A stretch of 10,471 bases of DNA from Acidobacteriota bacterium. GTDB taxonomy: Bacteria > Acidobacteriota > Blastocatellia > RBC074. The position numbers were made by a program, and so were the translations under genes. Positions 1 to 6,958 of this stretch are shown piece after piece. A model generated the notes under the pieces. The model worked only from the letters and a program-made list of their open reading frames with translations. It was not told the origin of the DNA and searched no databases. The stretch covers positions 1-10,471 of the forward strand of contig JABFSD010000140.1 in NCBI GenBank assembly GCA_013140935.1, in the 5' to 3' direction. Numbering within the stretch: position 1 is the first letter of the stretch; each line of letters starts with the position of its first letter.

Positions 1-490
1 TGGTGACGCCGCGTTTTTGCGCAGCTTCGATCATTTGGGTGAGGTTCTTGCGCAACTCACTGACAGGCAAACCGCGCAACGCATCGTTGCCGCCGAGTTC
101 AAGAATCAGCACTTTCACGTTGCCTTCGAGCGCCCAGGCAATGCGGCGTACTCCACCCGCTGAGGTGTCGCCCGATACGCCCGCATTGACGACGCGATAA
201 CTCAATCCTGCTGCATCAACCTTTTGTTGCAACAGCGTCGTGTAAGCTTGCGCCGCCGACAATCCGTAACCGGCGGTCAGACTGTCACCGAAAGCTACGA
301 TCAAAGGCCGCGCATCGCGCGCCACCGCAGGCGTCGCTTTAGGGCGCGGCGTAATCACCGCGCCCTGTTCAACGCCATTATCAGTGTCGTTCCCCGCAGG
401 CGTCGCGGCGTTCATCTGACATCCGCCGATCGACACCGCGCCCGCCCATAAAATCAAAAGAAAGAACTTACTACGTAACATCATTCTCAT
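1..490 (-). CDS. TesA-like SGNH/GDSL esterase lipoprotein (3' part missing)
   Basis: The first 163 residues are present and the reading frame runs off the window edge. An N-terminal hydrophobic stretch ends in I-G-G-C (Cys24), which looks like a lipobox, so the protein is probably a lipoprotein. A low-complexity linker follows, then SGNH block I, GDSLTAG, with the nucleophile Ser at about residue 70. Next come N-A-G-V-S-G-D-T (Gly104, block II) and GGND (residues 133-136, block III). The block V Asp/His pair lies outside the window. The order and wording match the arylesterase/acyl-CoA thioesterase TesA group, which hydrolyses esters and thioesters in the periplasm; the true substrate is unknown. 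The start at 490 is chosen because its ATG shares one base with the TAA of the upstream gene (TAATG), which suggests translational coupling. ATG codons at 484 and 481 are alternatives. Confidence 0.85.
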   Translation of the reverse strand, partial: MRMMLRSKFFLLILWAGAVSIGGCQMNAATPAGNDTDNGVEQGAVITPRPKATPAVARDARPLIVAFGDSLTAGYGLSAAQAYTTLLQQKVDAAGLSYRVVNAGVSGDTSAGGVRRIAWALEGNVKVLILELGGNDALRGLPVSELRKNLTQMIEAAQKRGVT

Positions 491-2013
491 TACTGCGTAT
501 TACCCGCCGCCTTCGCCGGAGCCGCCGCCGCGCCGCTGACCGCCAGTGAATACAACTGATTGCGGTTCATAATGAACAGCGCGCCGTTGGCGGGCACAGG
601 CGTCGAATAAACCGAACTGCCCATATTCACTTCGCTAATGAGTTTTTTCTCTTTGCCCGCTTGCATGACAACGACATCGCCGTCTTCGTCGCCTAAATAA
701 ACCTTGCCGTCAATGACGACGGGCGAACCCCAGATGGCGGCGAATAGATCGTGCGTCCAATAGGCTTGGCCGGTCTTGGCGTCTACGCAATGCAGGAAGC
801 CGCTGAAATCTGAGTAATAAACCAATCCATCGTGAATCGCGCACGTCGAAACCGTGCGGCGAATCTTGTCGTATTGCCACACCAAACCCGTCTTGGTGAT
901 GTCACCGCGTTTGGTGGGATCAATGCAATACATATGGCCTACGCCTTCGCCGTGTTCGGGGTCTTGCCCGTTGGCGAGATAAACCTTGCCGTCATACAAC
1001 ACCGGCGTAGCGATGATCTCATTGCGCGTCTTCGGCCAAACGGAATCTTTCGGATTGGTATCGAACGACCACAGCAACTTGCCGTCGGCTACCGTGTAGC
1101 TGCGCACCCAGCCGTCGCCTTCGCCGATCACGACTTGTTCGGTGTCGCCGAGCTTGCCCACCGCAGGCGAAGACCATTGGCCGTGCAAAATCTTGTCTTT
1201 GACTTCGTTGACTTCCCATACCAGCTTGCCGGTCTTTTTGTTGACCGCAATCATCGAAGGCGCTTTGGGCGAAGGAATGTTGACGTGGCTTTCGTCCTGT
1301 CCGTTCGAAGTGCTGATGAGAATCAGGTCGCCCCAGATCACCGGCGAAGAGTTCGCCATGTTGTGCGGATGATTGCCGACTTCTTCCATCATATCGAACT
1401 TCCAAATCACGTCGGCGTCGAACTTGCCCTTGACCTTTTCGTCTTTCACGTCGCCATCGTTCTCGTCATCGCGGAAGCCTTTGGCATCGAGACAAACCAA
1501 CTCGGCGCGGTTCGAGACGTAATAAACCTTGTCGCCTTCAACCAGCGGCGAAGAGCATACGCCCTGAAACGGCCAGTCATTGACGCGCCCGGCGGTGAGT
1601 TTCTCGTGCGTCGCCTGCCACAAAAACTCGCCGGTCTTTTCATCAAAAGCCATCAACACGCCGCGATCTCCGCCCTGCTTCGGATCGCGCAAGCCTTCGT
1701 TATTCGTGCCGACAAAAACCGTGCCGCTCGCTACGGTGGGATTGCCGTAACTTTGCGAACCAATCGCCGCGACCCATTTCACATTGGTCTTCTTCTCGAC
1801 ATTCCACGTCGTCGGAATGCCTTTCATATTCGAGACCATGTTGCGGTCAGCCGTGCCGCCCCACATCGGCCAGTCTCCGCCGCCGGGATCGGAGGCCGCG
1901 ACAGACTGCATGACGGAATACTTTTTATTGAAGTGCGCGATGAGCGCCAGCACCAGCACGAGTAAGGAAATGCTGAATGCCAACCAAATTGCCTTTTTCA
2001 CTATGAGTTTCAT
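490..2013 (-). CDS. Membrane-anchored PQQ-like beta-propeller protein
   Basis: This is a 507-aa protein with one N-terminal hydrophobic segment (about residues 6-27, after M-K-L-I-V-K-K) that is a signal anchor. The rest is an extracytoplasmic domain built of repeated PQQ-propeller blades. The blade signature A-F-D-x-K-T-G-x-x-x-W recurs, for example AFDEKTGEFLW, AVNKKTGKLVW and CVDAKTGQAYW, each followed by a G-K-V-Y-x-x-x type strand. The tail is Ala-rich. The family includes BamB and many planctomycete and acidobacterial exported proteins. No PQQ-dehydrogenase active-site region or haem c motif is seen, so I do not call it an enzyme. The start at 2013 is preferred over an in-frame upstream Met (2061) because AGAGGA lies about ten bases before it and the hydrophobic anchor begins there. 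It is followed without a gap by the TesA-like gene. Confidence 0.85.
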   Translation of the reverse strand: MKLIVKKAIWLAFSISLLVLVLALIAHFNKKYSVMQSVAASDPGGGDWPMWGGTADRNMVSNMKGIPTTWNVEKKTNVKWVAAIGSQSYGNPTVASGTVFVGTNNEGLRDPKQGGDRGVLMAFDEKTGEFLWQATHEKLTAGRVNDWPFQGVCSSPLVEGDKVYYVSNRAELVCLDAKGFRDDENDGDVKDEKVKGKFDADVIWKFDMMEEVGNHPHNMANSSPVIWGDLILISTSNGQDESHVNIPSPKAPSMIAVNKKTGKLVWEVNEVKDKILHGQWSSPAVGKLGDTEQVVIGEGDGWVRSYTVADGKLLWSFDTNPKDSVWPKTRNEIIATPVLYDGKVYLANGQDPEHGEGVGHMYCIDPTKRGDITKTGLVWQYDKIRRTVSTCAIHDGLVYYSDFSGFLHCVDAKTGQAYWTHDLFAAIWGSPVVIDGKVYLGDEDGDVVVMQAGKEKKLISEVNMGSSVYSTPVPANGALFIMNRNQLYSLAVSGAAAAPAKAAGNTQ

Positions 2014-2055
2014 AACTTGAATTCCTCTGTAATTGCTTATCGGTTTGCCTGCGAC

Positions 2056-2072
2056 GAGCAAGCGACTTGCTC
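2056..2072. other. Small perfect hairpin between two genes
   Basis: GAGCAAG and CTTGCTC form a perfect 7-bp stem around a 3-base loop. It lies just downstream of the coiled-coil gene's stop and about 40 bases before the propeller gene's start. No T-run follows on either strand, so it is not a convincing intrinsic terminator. It could trim or stabilise the mRNA end, or mean nothing. Confidence 0.35.
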
Positions 2073-2076
2073 CGGT

Positions 2077-2778
2077 TTATGCTTGCGCGCCATTGCCACT
2101 GCGCATGATCTGCCTGGCGAACGCCATGAACTCGGCGAAACGTTGGTCATTCGCGGCCTGTTGCGCAGCCATTGCCTTGAAGCGTTCTTGCCACTCGGCA
2201 TGCGAAGCGGCCTGTTGCGCGGCCAGCGCCTTGATTTGTTCGCCCGTCTCGGCTTGGGATTTCATCAGTCGCACGACCAATTCATCCGTCTGAATTTGCG
2301 AATTGATCAAGGCGTCCAACCGCCCGTCCGAGTGCTGTTGCGAAGCGCGCAATTCCTTGATGGCTTCCGCGTTTCCCTTGGCGAGTGCCGTCGCTTCCCG
2401 CGCCGTCGCCGTCGCGTCTTTGGCGATGGCCGCCGCTTCCTTGACCATACTGGAGGCTTCTTGATGGCTCGCTTTGACTTCTTCCAACTGGCGGGTCAAT
2501 GAGCCATTCTGACTGGTCAGCCCCAGCACGGCTTTCACTGCAAGGTTCCACTCATCCTGTGCGCGATCCTGTCGCATCGCCAAGTCGCGCAGCAACCGCG
2601 AGACAATTTCGATGTTTTCGGTAAACACACTTTGCCGCAGCTCACGAACTTCGGGGCGGTGGGTCAATTCCGGCGGCACTTGCGCCGCCAAGCCCTGCTG
2701 CTGGGTCAGCAACGACAGTTGCTGGAGAATGGCGGTGAGTTGTTCTCGCATGTCATCGTCTTCTGCTGTCGCGACCAT
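2077..2778 (-). CDS. Coiled-coil protein of unknown function
   Basis: I do not recognise this 233-aa protein as a named family. It has no signal peptide or membrane segment and is predicted by eye to be nearly all helix. Residues 11-35 are Gln/Leu-rich. Residues 113-141 form clean seven-residue units (EAAAIAK, DATATAR, EATALAK, GNAEAIK) typical of a coiled coil. Residues 182-217 contain an 18-residue unit repeated twice, sharing the core A-x-A-A-Q-Q-A-A. Such architecture suggests a structural or scaffold role rather than catalysis. The start is supported by AAGGAG ten bases upstream. Only 18 bases separate it from the preceding propeller gene and that gap holds the ribosome-binding site, so the two are likely co-transcribed. 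It is the only apparently cytoplasmic product in a row of exported proteins. Confidence 0.8.
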   Translation of the reverse strand: MVATAEDDDMREQLTAILQQLSLLTQQQGLAAQVPPELTHRPEVRELRQSVFTENIEIVSRLLRDLAMRQDRAQDEWNLAVKAVLGLTSQNGSLTRQLEEVKASHQEASSMVKEAAAIAKDATATAREATALAKGNAEAIKELRASQQHSDGRLDALINSQIQTDELVVRLMKSQAETGEQIKALAAQQAASHAEWQERFKAMAAQQAANDQRFAEFMAFARQIMRSGNGAQA

Positions 2779-2796
2779 GTTCTGGACACTCCTTTG

Positions 2797-5088
2797 TTAC
2801 TTATTCGCCATCACCTTGATGTTATCGAACATCACTTCATTCGCATTATCCGTAAACACACCCGCGCCGCCGTATTTATTACCAATGGGATCAATCCACT
2901 CGATCATCCATTTGTCGGGTTCGGCTTCCGTCGCCAGCCAGGCTTTGCCGCGCGCGCGGGTTTTGCCGCTGTCGAGGGTTTGCACTTCGAGTTTGAGCCG
3001 CACCCACGTATTCGGCTTCCACGCGAAAGGCGTGCTGAACGTGCGCTTCGGTTCGATCTGCCACGAACGCAATTCGAGCCGTTGGTTGTTGCCGAATAAA
3101 ACCAGTTCGTAACGCTGCCCGACGACGCCTGCGTCACCCATTTGGCGGCGTTTCTCGACGGCGCTCACGTCGGCTTGAATCGTGTAATTGCTTTCAGTCG
3201 CGCGTCCGAACATCGAGCGCGAACGTTTGAAGATGCCCTGCTCGGCTTTCTTGACGAGGAACTTGTTGCCCTCGGCTTCGCGCACGACGTAACGGTTCGC
3301 CACGTTGAGCCACGACGCGGGCGATTCGTCCACTTTGAAGCCTTCGAAATTTTCTTCAGTCGGCAACGACGAAATCACGCGAACGCGCGCTATGCCGGTG
3401 ACGCCGCCAACCGTAGCTTTCAACAATCCGGCCTGAATCGGAATGTTCGCCGCCGGAGCAAACGTGTTGCTGGCCGCGATGCCGCGCAAATTTTCAGTCG
3501 CCCACGTGGCTCCGATTTCTTCTCGAATCAAACGGCCTTGCGCGTCGAACGAATTCACTTTGAGCTTGAGCGTTTCGCCGGGTTTCAACACGGCGTCAAC
3601 CGGAATGACTTGCACGTGCGCGACCGCCGCGCCGCTCGGTGCGATGTCTTTTTTCTCGACGACGGGCGGCAAAGCCGAAGCAGCCTTCTTCTTGCCAATC
3701 GCGTAAATGTGTTTGGTCGAAACGAAATAGATGCGTCCGCGCGAAACGGCTGCGCCGCCGATGACTTGTTCGTTCGAAGAAATCGCTTCGTCACCGGCTT
3801 CGGTCTTGATGTCAACTTTGTTGAGAGGTTCGAGTTCGTCTTTGTCGAGAATCTGGCAGCCCGTCGGCGTAGGTTTCAAGATATAAAACACGCCGTTCTC
3901 AGTGCCGACATAAATTTTCCCATCCGCCAAAATCGGCGAAGCCTTTTGAATCGTGCCGAGATTCTGTTCCCACAAACGCTTGCCGGTCGTCGCGTCAAAG
4001 GCGAAAAGGTTTGCGCCCGCGTCTACGAAATAAAGCAGGTTGCCGTCAATGATCGGCGAAGCCGGGCCGAGCTGAAAATTCGTGATCGCATATTTCACCT
4101 TGTCGGCATTCGAGGTTTTGTTGATCGGGCCTTTGGCGGTCAGGTCAATCGCGGCGAGGTGTCCCATCTCGTTCACGTCAATGTTTTCTTCCTGATGCGA
4201 GACATAAGCGATGCCGTTTTTGACGACGACGCCGGGATTCACGCCGCGCTTGCTCATCGGGTAATTCCACACCGGCTCACCCGTATTCACTTTCATCGCG
4301 CACACCGAACCGTCGCCACCACCCGCCACCATCACGCGCGTACCGTCCACCGTCGTCACGACCGGCGTTGAATAAGTCGTGTCATACGGCCTGCCGCCCG
4401 GCGTCGAAACCCACACCGTCACGCCCGTATTTTTATCAAAGGCGTAATAGCGATGCCGCCGTTGGTTCAAATCGGCGAAACCATCCGTCACGGTGCTGAC
4501 GATGACGAGATCGCCTTCGATAATCGGCGAAACCGTTCTGCCGCCGTGCGTCGTCCACGAACCGAACTCATCGGTCAGCGAACGCGACCACAGCAGCTTG
4601 CCTTCCCACGACAACGCGACGAATTCGTTGCACGCGCCGAAAGCGTAAACATTCCCCGTCGTCGGATCGCCCGTCGGCGAAGACCACGCGACACGGCGCG
4701 GCGGCACGTCAGTCGAAAAGACGTTGAATTTGTATTCCCACAAGACCTTGCCGGTCTCGGCATCAAGCGACATCACGCGCTCTTGCAAGGTTTCGCCTTC
4801 GCCTCCTGAGTTGAAGACGAACAGTCGCCCGTTCATCACAATCGGAGCCGAGCGTCCGCCAATCGGCGCTTTCCACAACAGGTTCTCGCCCGCCGTAGAC
4901 CATTTTTCAGGCAAGCCTTTTTCGAGCGAAATGCCGTCGCGCGCCGGCCCGCGCCAGTCAGCCCAATCGCTGCCCGACTTGGCGCGCGCAGGTGATTGCG
5001 CCGATGAGGTTTCAGAAAGTTGCGGCAAGCCGACTAACAACGCCGCCAAACCAGTAAGCAAAAGTGAAGAAAGCAGAACTCGTTTCAT
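2797..5088 (-). CDS. Exported PQQ-like beta-propeller protein with Ig-like and lectin-like C-terminal domains
   Basis: This is a 763-aa protein. Residues 1 to about 30 are a signal peptide (M-K-R-V, then a long Leu/Ala core). Residues from about 40 to 465 are a PQQ propeller: it opens with WADWRGPARDG, and blade motifs such as SLDAETGKVLW, AFDKNTGVTVW and AFDATTGKRLW recur. A Lys/Pro-rich linker (about 466-486) leads to an Ig-like beta domain (about 487-574, containing L-K-P-G-E-T-L-K-L-K-V). The C-terminal 189 residues resemble the concanavalin/LamG-like or DUF1080-type fold and end F-D-N-I-K-V. This suggests an envelope protein that binds a sugar or polymer, but no catalytic residues can be assigned. 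The ATG at 5088 is preferred because it begins a typical signal peptide; an in-frame TTG at 5106 is possible. The Shine-Dalgarno (ACGGA) is weak. Confidence 0.82.
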   Translation of the reverse strand: MKRVLLSSLLLTGLAALLVGLPQLSETSSAQSPARAKSGSDWADWRGPARDGISLEKGLPEKWSTAGENLLWKAPIGGRSAPIVMNGRLFVFNSGGEGETLQERVMSLDAETGKVLWEYKFNVFSTDVPPRRVAWSSPTGDPTTGNVYAFGACNEFVALSWEGKLLWSRSLTDEFGSWTTHGGRTVSPIIEGDLVIVSTVTDGFADLNQRRHRYYAFDKNTGVTVWVSTPGGRPYDTTYSTPVVTTVDGTRVMVAGGGDGSVCAMKVNTGEPVWNYPMSKRGVNPGVVVKNGIAYVSHQEENIDVNEMGHLAAIDLTAKGPINKTSNADKVKYAITNFQLGPASPIIDGNLLYFVDAGANLFAFDATTGKRLWEQNLGTIQKASPILADGKIYVGTENGVFYILKPTPTGCQILDKDELEPLNKVDIKTEAGDEAISSNEQVIGGAAVSRGRIYFVSTKHIYAIGKKKAASALPPVVEKKDIAPSGAAVAHVQVIPVDAVLKPGETLKLKVNSFDAQGRLIREEIGATWATENLRGIAASNTFAPAANIPIQAGLLKATVGGVTGIARVRVISSLPTEENFEGFKVDESPASWLNVANRYVVREAEGNKFLVKKAEQGIFKRSRSMFGRATESNYTIQADVSAVEKRRQMGDAGVVGQRYELVLFGNNQRLELRSWQIEPKRTFSTPFAWKPNTWVRLKLEVQTLDSGKTRARGKAWLATEAEPDKWMIEWIDPIGNKYGGAGVFTDNANEVMFDNIKVMANK

Positions 5089-5215
5089 TGAAAGTTTTTC
5101 CGTCAATTGTGGATTAGCCCGAACCCGTCAGGCGCTTTGCGCAAGCATCGTAAAAGACGCCTGCGTTCGCGCCTGCGTTTCATTCATTTCATCGGTGTGC
5201 GTGATAGGAAGCTGG

Positions 5216-5244
5216 AGTATACAAGCCGCTCGTATGGATGCGAA
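5216..5244 (-). promoter_or_regulatory. Possible sigma-70-type promoter for the propeller gene row
   Basis: On the minus strand TTCGCA (5244-5239) is followed after 17 bases by TATACT (5221-5216). These match four of six and five of six consensus bases. Transcription would begin about 120 bases before the ATG at 5088. The rest of this leader has a repeated AACGCAGGCG and otherwise nothing recognisable. Matches of this quality arise by chance, and promoters in this group are poorly known. Confidence 0.35.
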
Positions 5245-5265
5245 ACGTGCGCCATTCACTATCAG

Positions 5266-5529
5266 TCAGGCTTCGGCCAACATTTGTTGCAACTCGGCTT
5301 TGGTTTCGGTCAATTGGCGCACGGCCTGAAACATTCTGGGGTCATCAACCAGATGGCGCATCATTACGATGTGGTCGAGCGCGAGTCTGAGCATCGTCGC
5401 GCTTTCCGGCGCGGCTGCACCCGTTTCCCACTGCGCCAACTTGACGGACACAACGCCCAACAATTCAGCCAATGCTTCCTGCGTTAGTCCCAATTGCTCG
5501 CGCTGCGTTTTGATTTCTTGCGGTGACAT
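5266..5529 (-). CDS. Small XRE-family helix-turn-helix regulator
   Basis: This 87-aa protein has a Cro/C1-type HTH at about residues 5-55: the Q-R-E-Q-L-G-L-T-Q-E-A-L-A-E-L-L-G core is followed by V-x-L-A-Q-W-E-T-G for the recognition helix and turn. A short helical tail (about residues 65-87) may dimerise. It is likely a DNA-binding regulator; the target is unknown. The start is supported by AAGGAG ten bases upstream. That Shine-Dalgarno lies inside an 11-codon ORF which ends six bases before this start, so translation of the two may be coupled. No toxin partner is adjacent: the neighbours are lpxI upstream and a propeller gene downstream. An orphan antitoxin or autoregulator of its structured leader are both possible. 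Confidence 0.8.
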   Translation of the reverse strand: MSPQEIKTQREQLGLTQEALAELLGVVSVKLAQWETGAAAPESATMLRLALDHIVMMRHLVDDPRMFQAVRQLTETKAELQQMLAEA

Positions 5530-5535
5530 TGTTTT

Positions 5536-5571
5536 TCAAGCTCCTTTCGGTAGCCATTGGATTACGGTCAT
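5536..5571 (-). CDS. Candidate 11-aa leader peptide
   Basis: The ORF encodes MTVIQWLPKGA and then TGA. Its ribosome-binding site AAGGGGGTGA differs from the ideal AAGGAGGTGA at one position and sits five bases before the ATG, making it the strongest ribosome-binding site in the window. An in-frame GTG three codons earlier is an alternative start. The peptide's Lys-Gly codons (AAAGGA) form the Shine-Dalgarno of the HTH gene, whose ATG comes six bases after this stop. The ORF start is buried in the long closing stem of the leader structure. No run of codons for one amino acid is present, so classical amino-acid attenuation is not evident. Translation is inferred, not shown. Confidence 0.5.
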   Translation of the reverse strand: MTVIQWLPKGA

Positions 5572-5660
5572 GCCTCTCACCCCCTTTCTTTCAATGATCT
5601 GTCAGGTTTCCCCGACGAACGCTATCGTACTTTACGATTGCACTCACAGGCGAGAGGCAT
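5570..5660 (-). ncRNA. Candidate structured cis-regulatory leader RNA (three-helix junction)
   Basis: Reading the minus strand as RNA, three stems can be drawn. P1 pairs ATGCCTCTCGCC (5660-5649) with GGTGAGAGGCAT (5581-5570), 12 pairs including one G-U. P2 is ATCGTA-AAG-TACGAT (5638-5624), six pairs. P3 is GTCGGG-GAAA-CCTGAC (5616-5601), six pairs with one G-U and a GNRA tetraloop. P1 covers the Shine-Dalgarno and AUG of the small leader ORF, so its opening would switch translation. I do not recognise it as any riboswitch or ribozyme class that I can recall by its conserved bases. The hammerhead core CUGAUGA is absent. The ligand, if any, is unknown. Confidence 0.55.
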
Positions 5661-5666
5661 TACGAC

Positions 5667-5674
5667 TTGTACAA
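5667..5674. promoter_or_regulatory. Palindrome TTGTACAA upstream of the leader RNA
   Basis: A perfect 8-bp palindrome sits seven bases before the first base of the P1 stem, where a promoter or operator for the HTH transcript would be expected. It could be an autoregulatory site for the XRE protein. Eight-base palindromes are common by chance and no clear -10/-35 pair was found around it. Confidence 0.2.
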
Positions 5675-5689
5675 ATTCCCTATCTGCGT

Positions 5690-6493
5690 TCAGCGAGCAA
5701 CCAGTGAAACTTTCGCCTGATTCAATCCTGCCAACACTTCCGCACGATCAAAGATCAACGTCTTATCCGCCGTCAAAGACATCGCCGTCACGTGGCACGC
5801 CTTGAGCGTATCCAGCGTTTGCAAGCCGATGACGGGTACGTCAAAACGCATGTCCTGATTGGGCTTGGCGACTTTGATGACGGTGAGCGGGCGATTGCGT
5901 ACGAGTTCAGCCGCGCGGCGAATCGTAGCATCTGTGCCTTCCATCGCTTCGAGTGCGACGACGGCCTGGTTCTTGACGACGATGGTTTGACCGAGGTCGA
6001 GACGCGCGAGTTCGTTGGCTACGTGCAGGCCGTATTCGATGTCGGCGAGTTCGTGTTTGTTCGGAGCGCGTTTGGTCAGCACGCCTGCACGCGCGAGGTG
6101 GTCTTGCAGGAAAGTCGTCGAATCAATCAGCGTAATGCCTTCGCGGGCGAGTTCGTCGGCGACGGCTCCGATGAGCGCGTCAGTATTGCGACGCGGCAGC
6201 CGCGCAAGCATCTTCGCCATGCGCCAATCGGGCAGCGCGTTGAGGCTGAAAATCTGTACGTGCTTGACCTGTCCGGCCATGATGACCTGCGTCACCTGAT
6301 GGCGTTGAAAGAATTTGATGAGCTTGCCGAGATGACCGACGCTGATCCATTCGACGAGGGCGGCGTGTTGTTCAATCGTCGCATCGGTTTCTTCTTTGAT
6401 GGCGGCGACGGCGAGCGAAACGCCTTGGGCGCGCGCGCCGTTGAGTACCAAAAAAGGAAAGCGTCCGTTGCCTGCGATGAGGCCGTAGTTCAT
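5690..6493 (-). CDS. lpxI: UDP-2,3-diacylglucosamine pyrophosphatase LpxI
   Basis: This 267-aa protein is full length for the LpxI (formerly DUF1009) family. It starts with the hallmark YGLIAGNGRFPFLVL. It contains G-Q-V-K-H-V (residues 74-79), a D-A-L-I-G-A-V-A-D segment at 105-113, V-V-A-L-E-A-M-E-G-T-D at 178-188, and P-N-Q-D-M-R-F-D-V-P-V-I-G at 211-223. The last carries the conserved acidic residues that bind metal and catalyse. The family hydrolyses UDP-2,3-diacylglucosamine to lipid X and UMP at the inner face of the cytoplasmic membrane, replacing LpxH in many bacteria. Its ATG follows the stop of the 146-aa unknown gene by four bases, so the two are almost certainly one transcript. 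The ribosome-binding site is weak (GGGG), which fits translational coupling. Confidence 0.95.
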   Translation of the reverse strand: MNYGLIAGNGRFPFLVLNGARAQGVSLAVAAIKEETDATIEQHAALVEWISVGHLGKLIKFFQRHQVTQVIMAGQVKHVQIFSLNALPDWRMAKMLARLPRRNTDALIGAVADELAREGITLIDSTTFLQDHLARAGVLTKRAPNKHELADIEYGLHVANELARLDLGQTIVVKNQAVVALEAMEGTDATIRRAAELVRNRPLTVIKVAKPNQDMRFDVPVIGLQTLDTLKACHVTAMSLTADKTLIFDRAEVLAGLNQAKVSLVAR

Positions 6494-6497
6494 CGCT

Positions 6498-6938
6498 TTA
6501 ATGCCCCGTCTGGTTATTCGTCGGCAGGATGACAGTTTTTTTAGCCGCGCCTTCTACTGCCAGCGTCGTGAAGCGTCCGTAATGCATCTGGCCGCTGCCC
6601 AGCCCTTGCGTGAAAGAGATCATTCCCATCTTGATGTCGTCGAAATACATAATGACGCACAGCCCTTCGCGGGAAATCGCCGAACCGTGATAGAAATGCT
6701 GCCCCGTAATCTCGATCAATTGCATTTGCATGATCTGAATCGGTCTGCCGAGGATGTGTGAAACAGTACGCGCGACGACCGGCCCGATGAATTCGATGAC
6801 CTTCTCGTTGGCCGATTCCCCCACACTGACGAAGGCTTCGTTCTCGCCGAGGTGATCGAAAAAATAAGTCCAGATGCCTTGAAAATCATCGTCCTTTTGC
6901 AGCTTTTCTTTGAGCGTTTCGAGTCGTTGCCATTCCAT
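6498..6938 (-). CDS. Conserved-looking unknown protein between lpxA and lpxI
   Basis: I do not recognise this 146-aa protein. It has no signal peptide or membrane span. A helical N-terminus (residues 1-30, MEWQRLETLKEKLQKDDDFQ onward) precedes an alpha/beta region with hydrophobic strands (K-V-I-E-F-I-G-P-V-V at 46-55, L-C-V-I-M-Y-F-D-D at 93-101, M-G-M-I-S-F-T-Q-G at 104-112). A roadblock-like or PAS-like small sensor or scaffold fold is conceivable but is only a guess. The start at 6938 is fixed by GAAGGA six bases upstream. A longer frame from 7010 would have to be translated out of the repeat element and is rejected. Its four-base spacing to lpxI and position behind lpxA suggest a job in lipid A synthesis or its control. 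Confidence 0.8.
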   Translation of the reverse strand: MEWQRLETLKEKLQKDDDFQGIWTYFFDHLGENEAFVSVGESANEKVIEFIGPVVARTVSHILGRPIQIMQMQLIEITGQHFYHGSAISREGLCVIMYFDDIKMGMISFTQGLGSGQMHYGRFTTLAVEGAAKKTVILPTNNQTGH

Positions 6939-6958
6939 AAGGATTCCTTCATACGCAT

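Noticed and set aside
832..1965. Long plus-strand open frame opposite the propeller gene, and similar ones at 3142-4371, 5792-6532, 7057-7815 and 9405-10088
   Set aside because: They are Arg/Ala/Val/Asp-rich mirror frames of well-supported minus-strand genes, an effect of G+C-rich codon use, and show no domains.
2014..2061. N-terminal extension of the 507-aa propeller protein to 2061
   Set aside because: It would place 16 residues before the natural signal anchor and ignore AGAGGA just upstream of 2013. It also runs through a hairpin.
490..5088. PQQ-dependent alcohol or glucose dehydrogenases
   Set aside because: Only the propeller blade motif is present. The enzyme-specific active-site segments and haem c motif are not seen, so BamB-like propeller is safer.
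5570..5660. Hammerhead ribozyme in the XRE leader
   Set aside because: CTGACAG is seen instead of the required CUGAUGA core, and the GAAA forms a tetraloop rather than the core strand.
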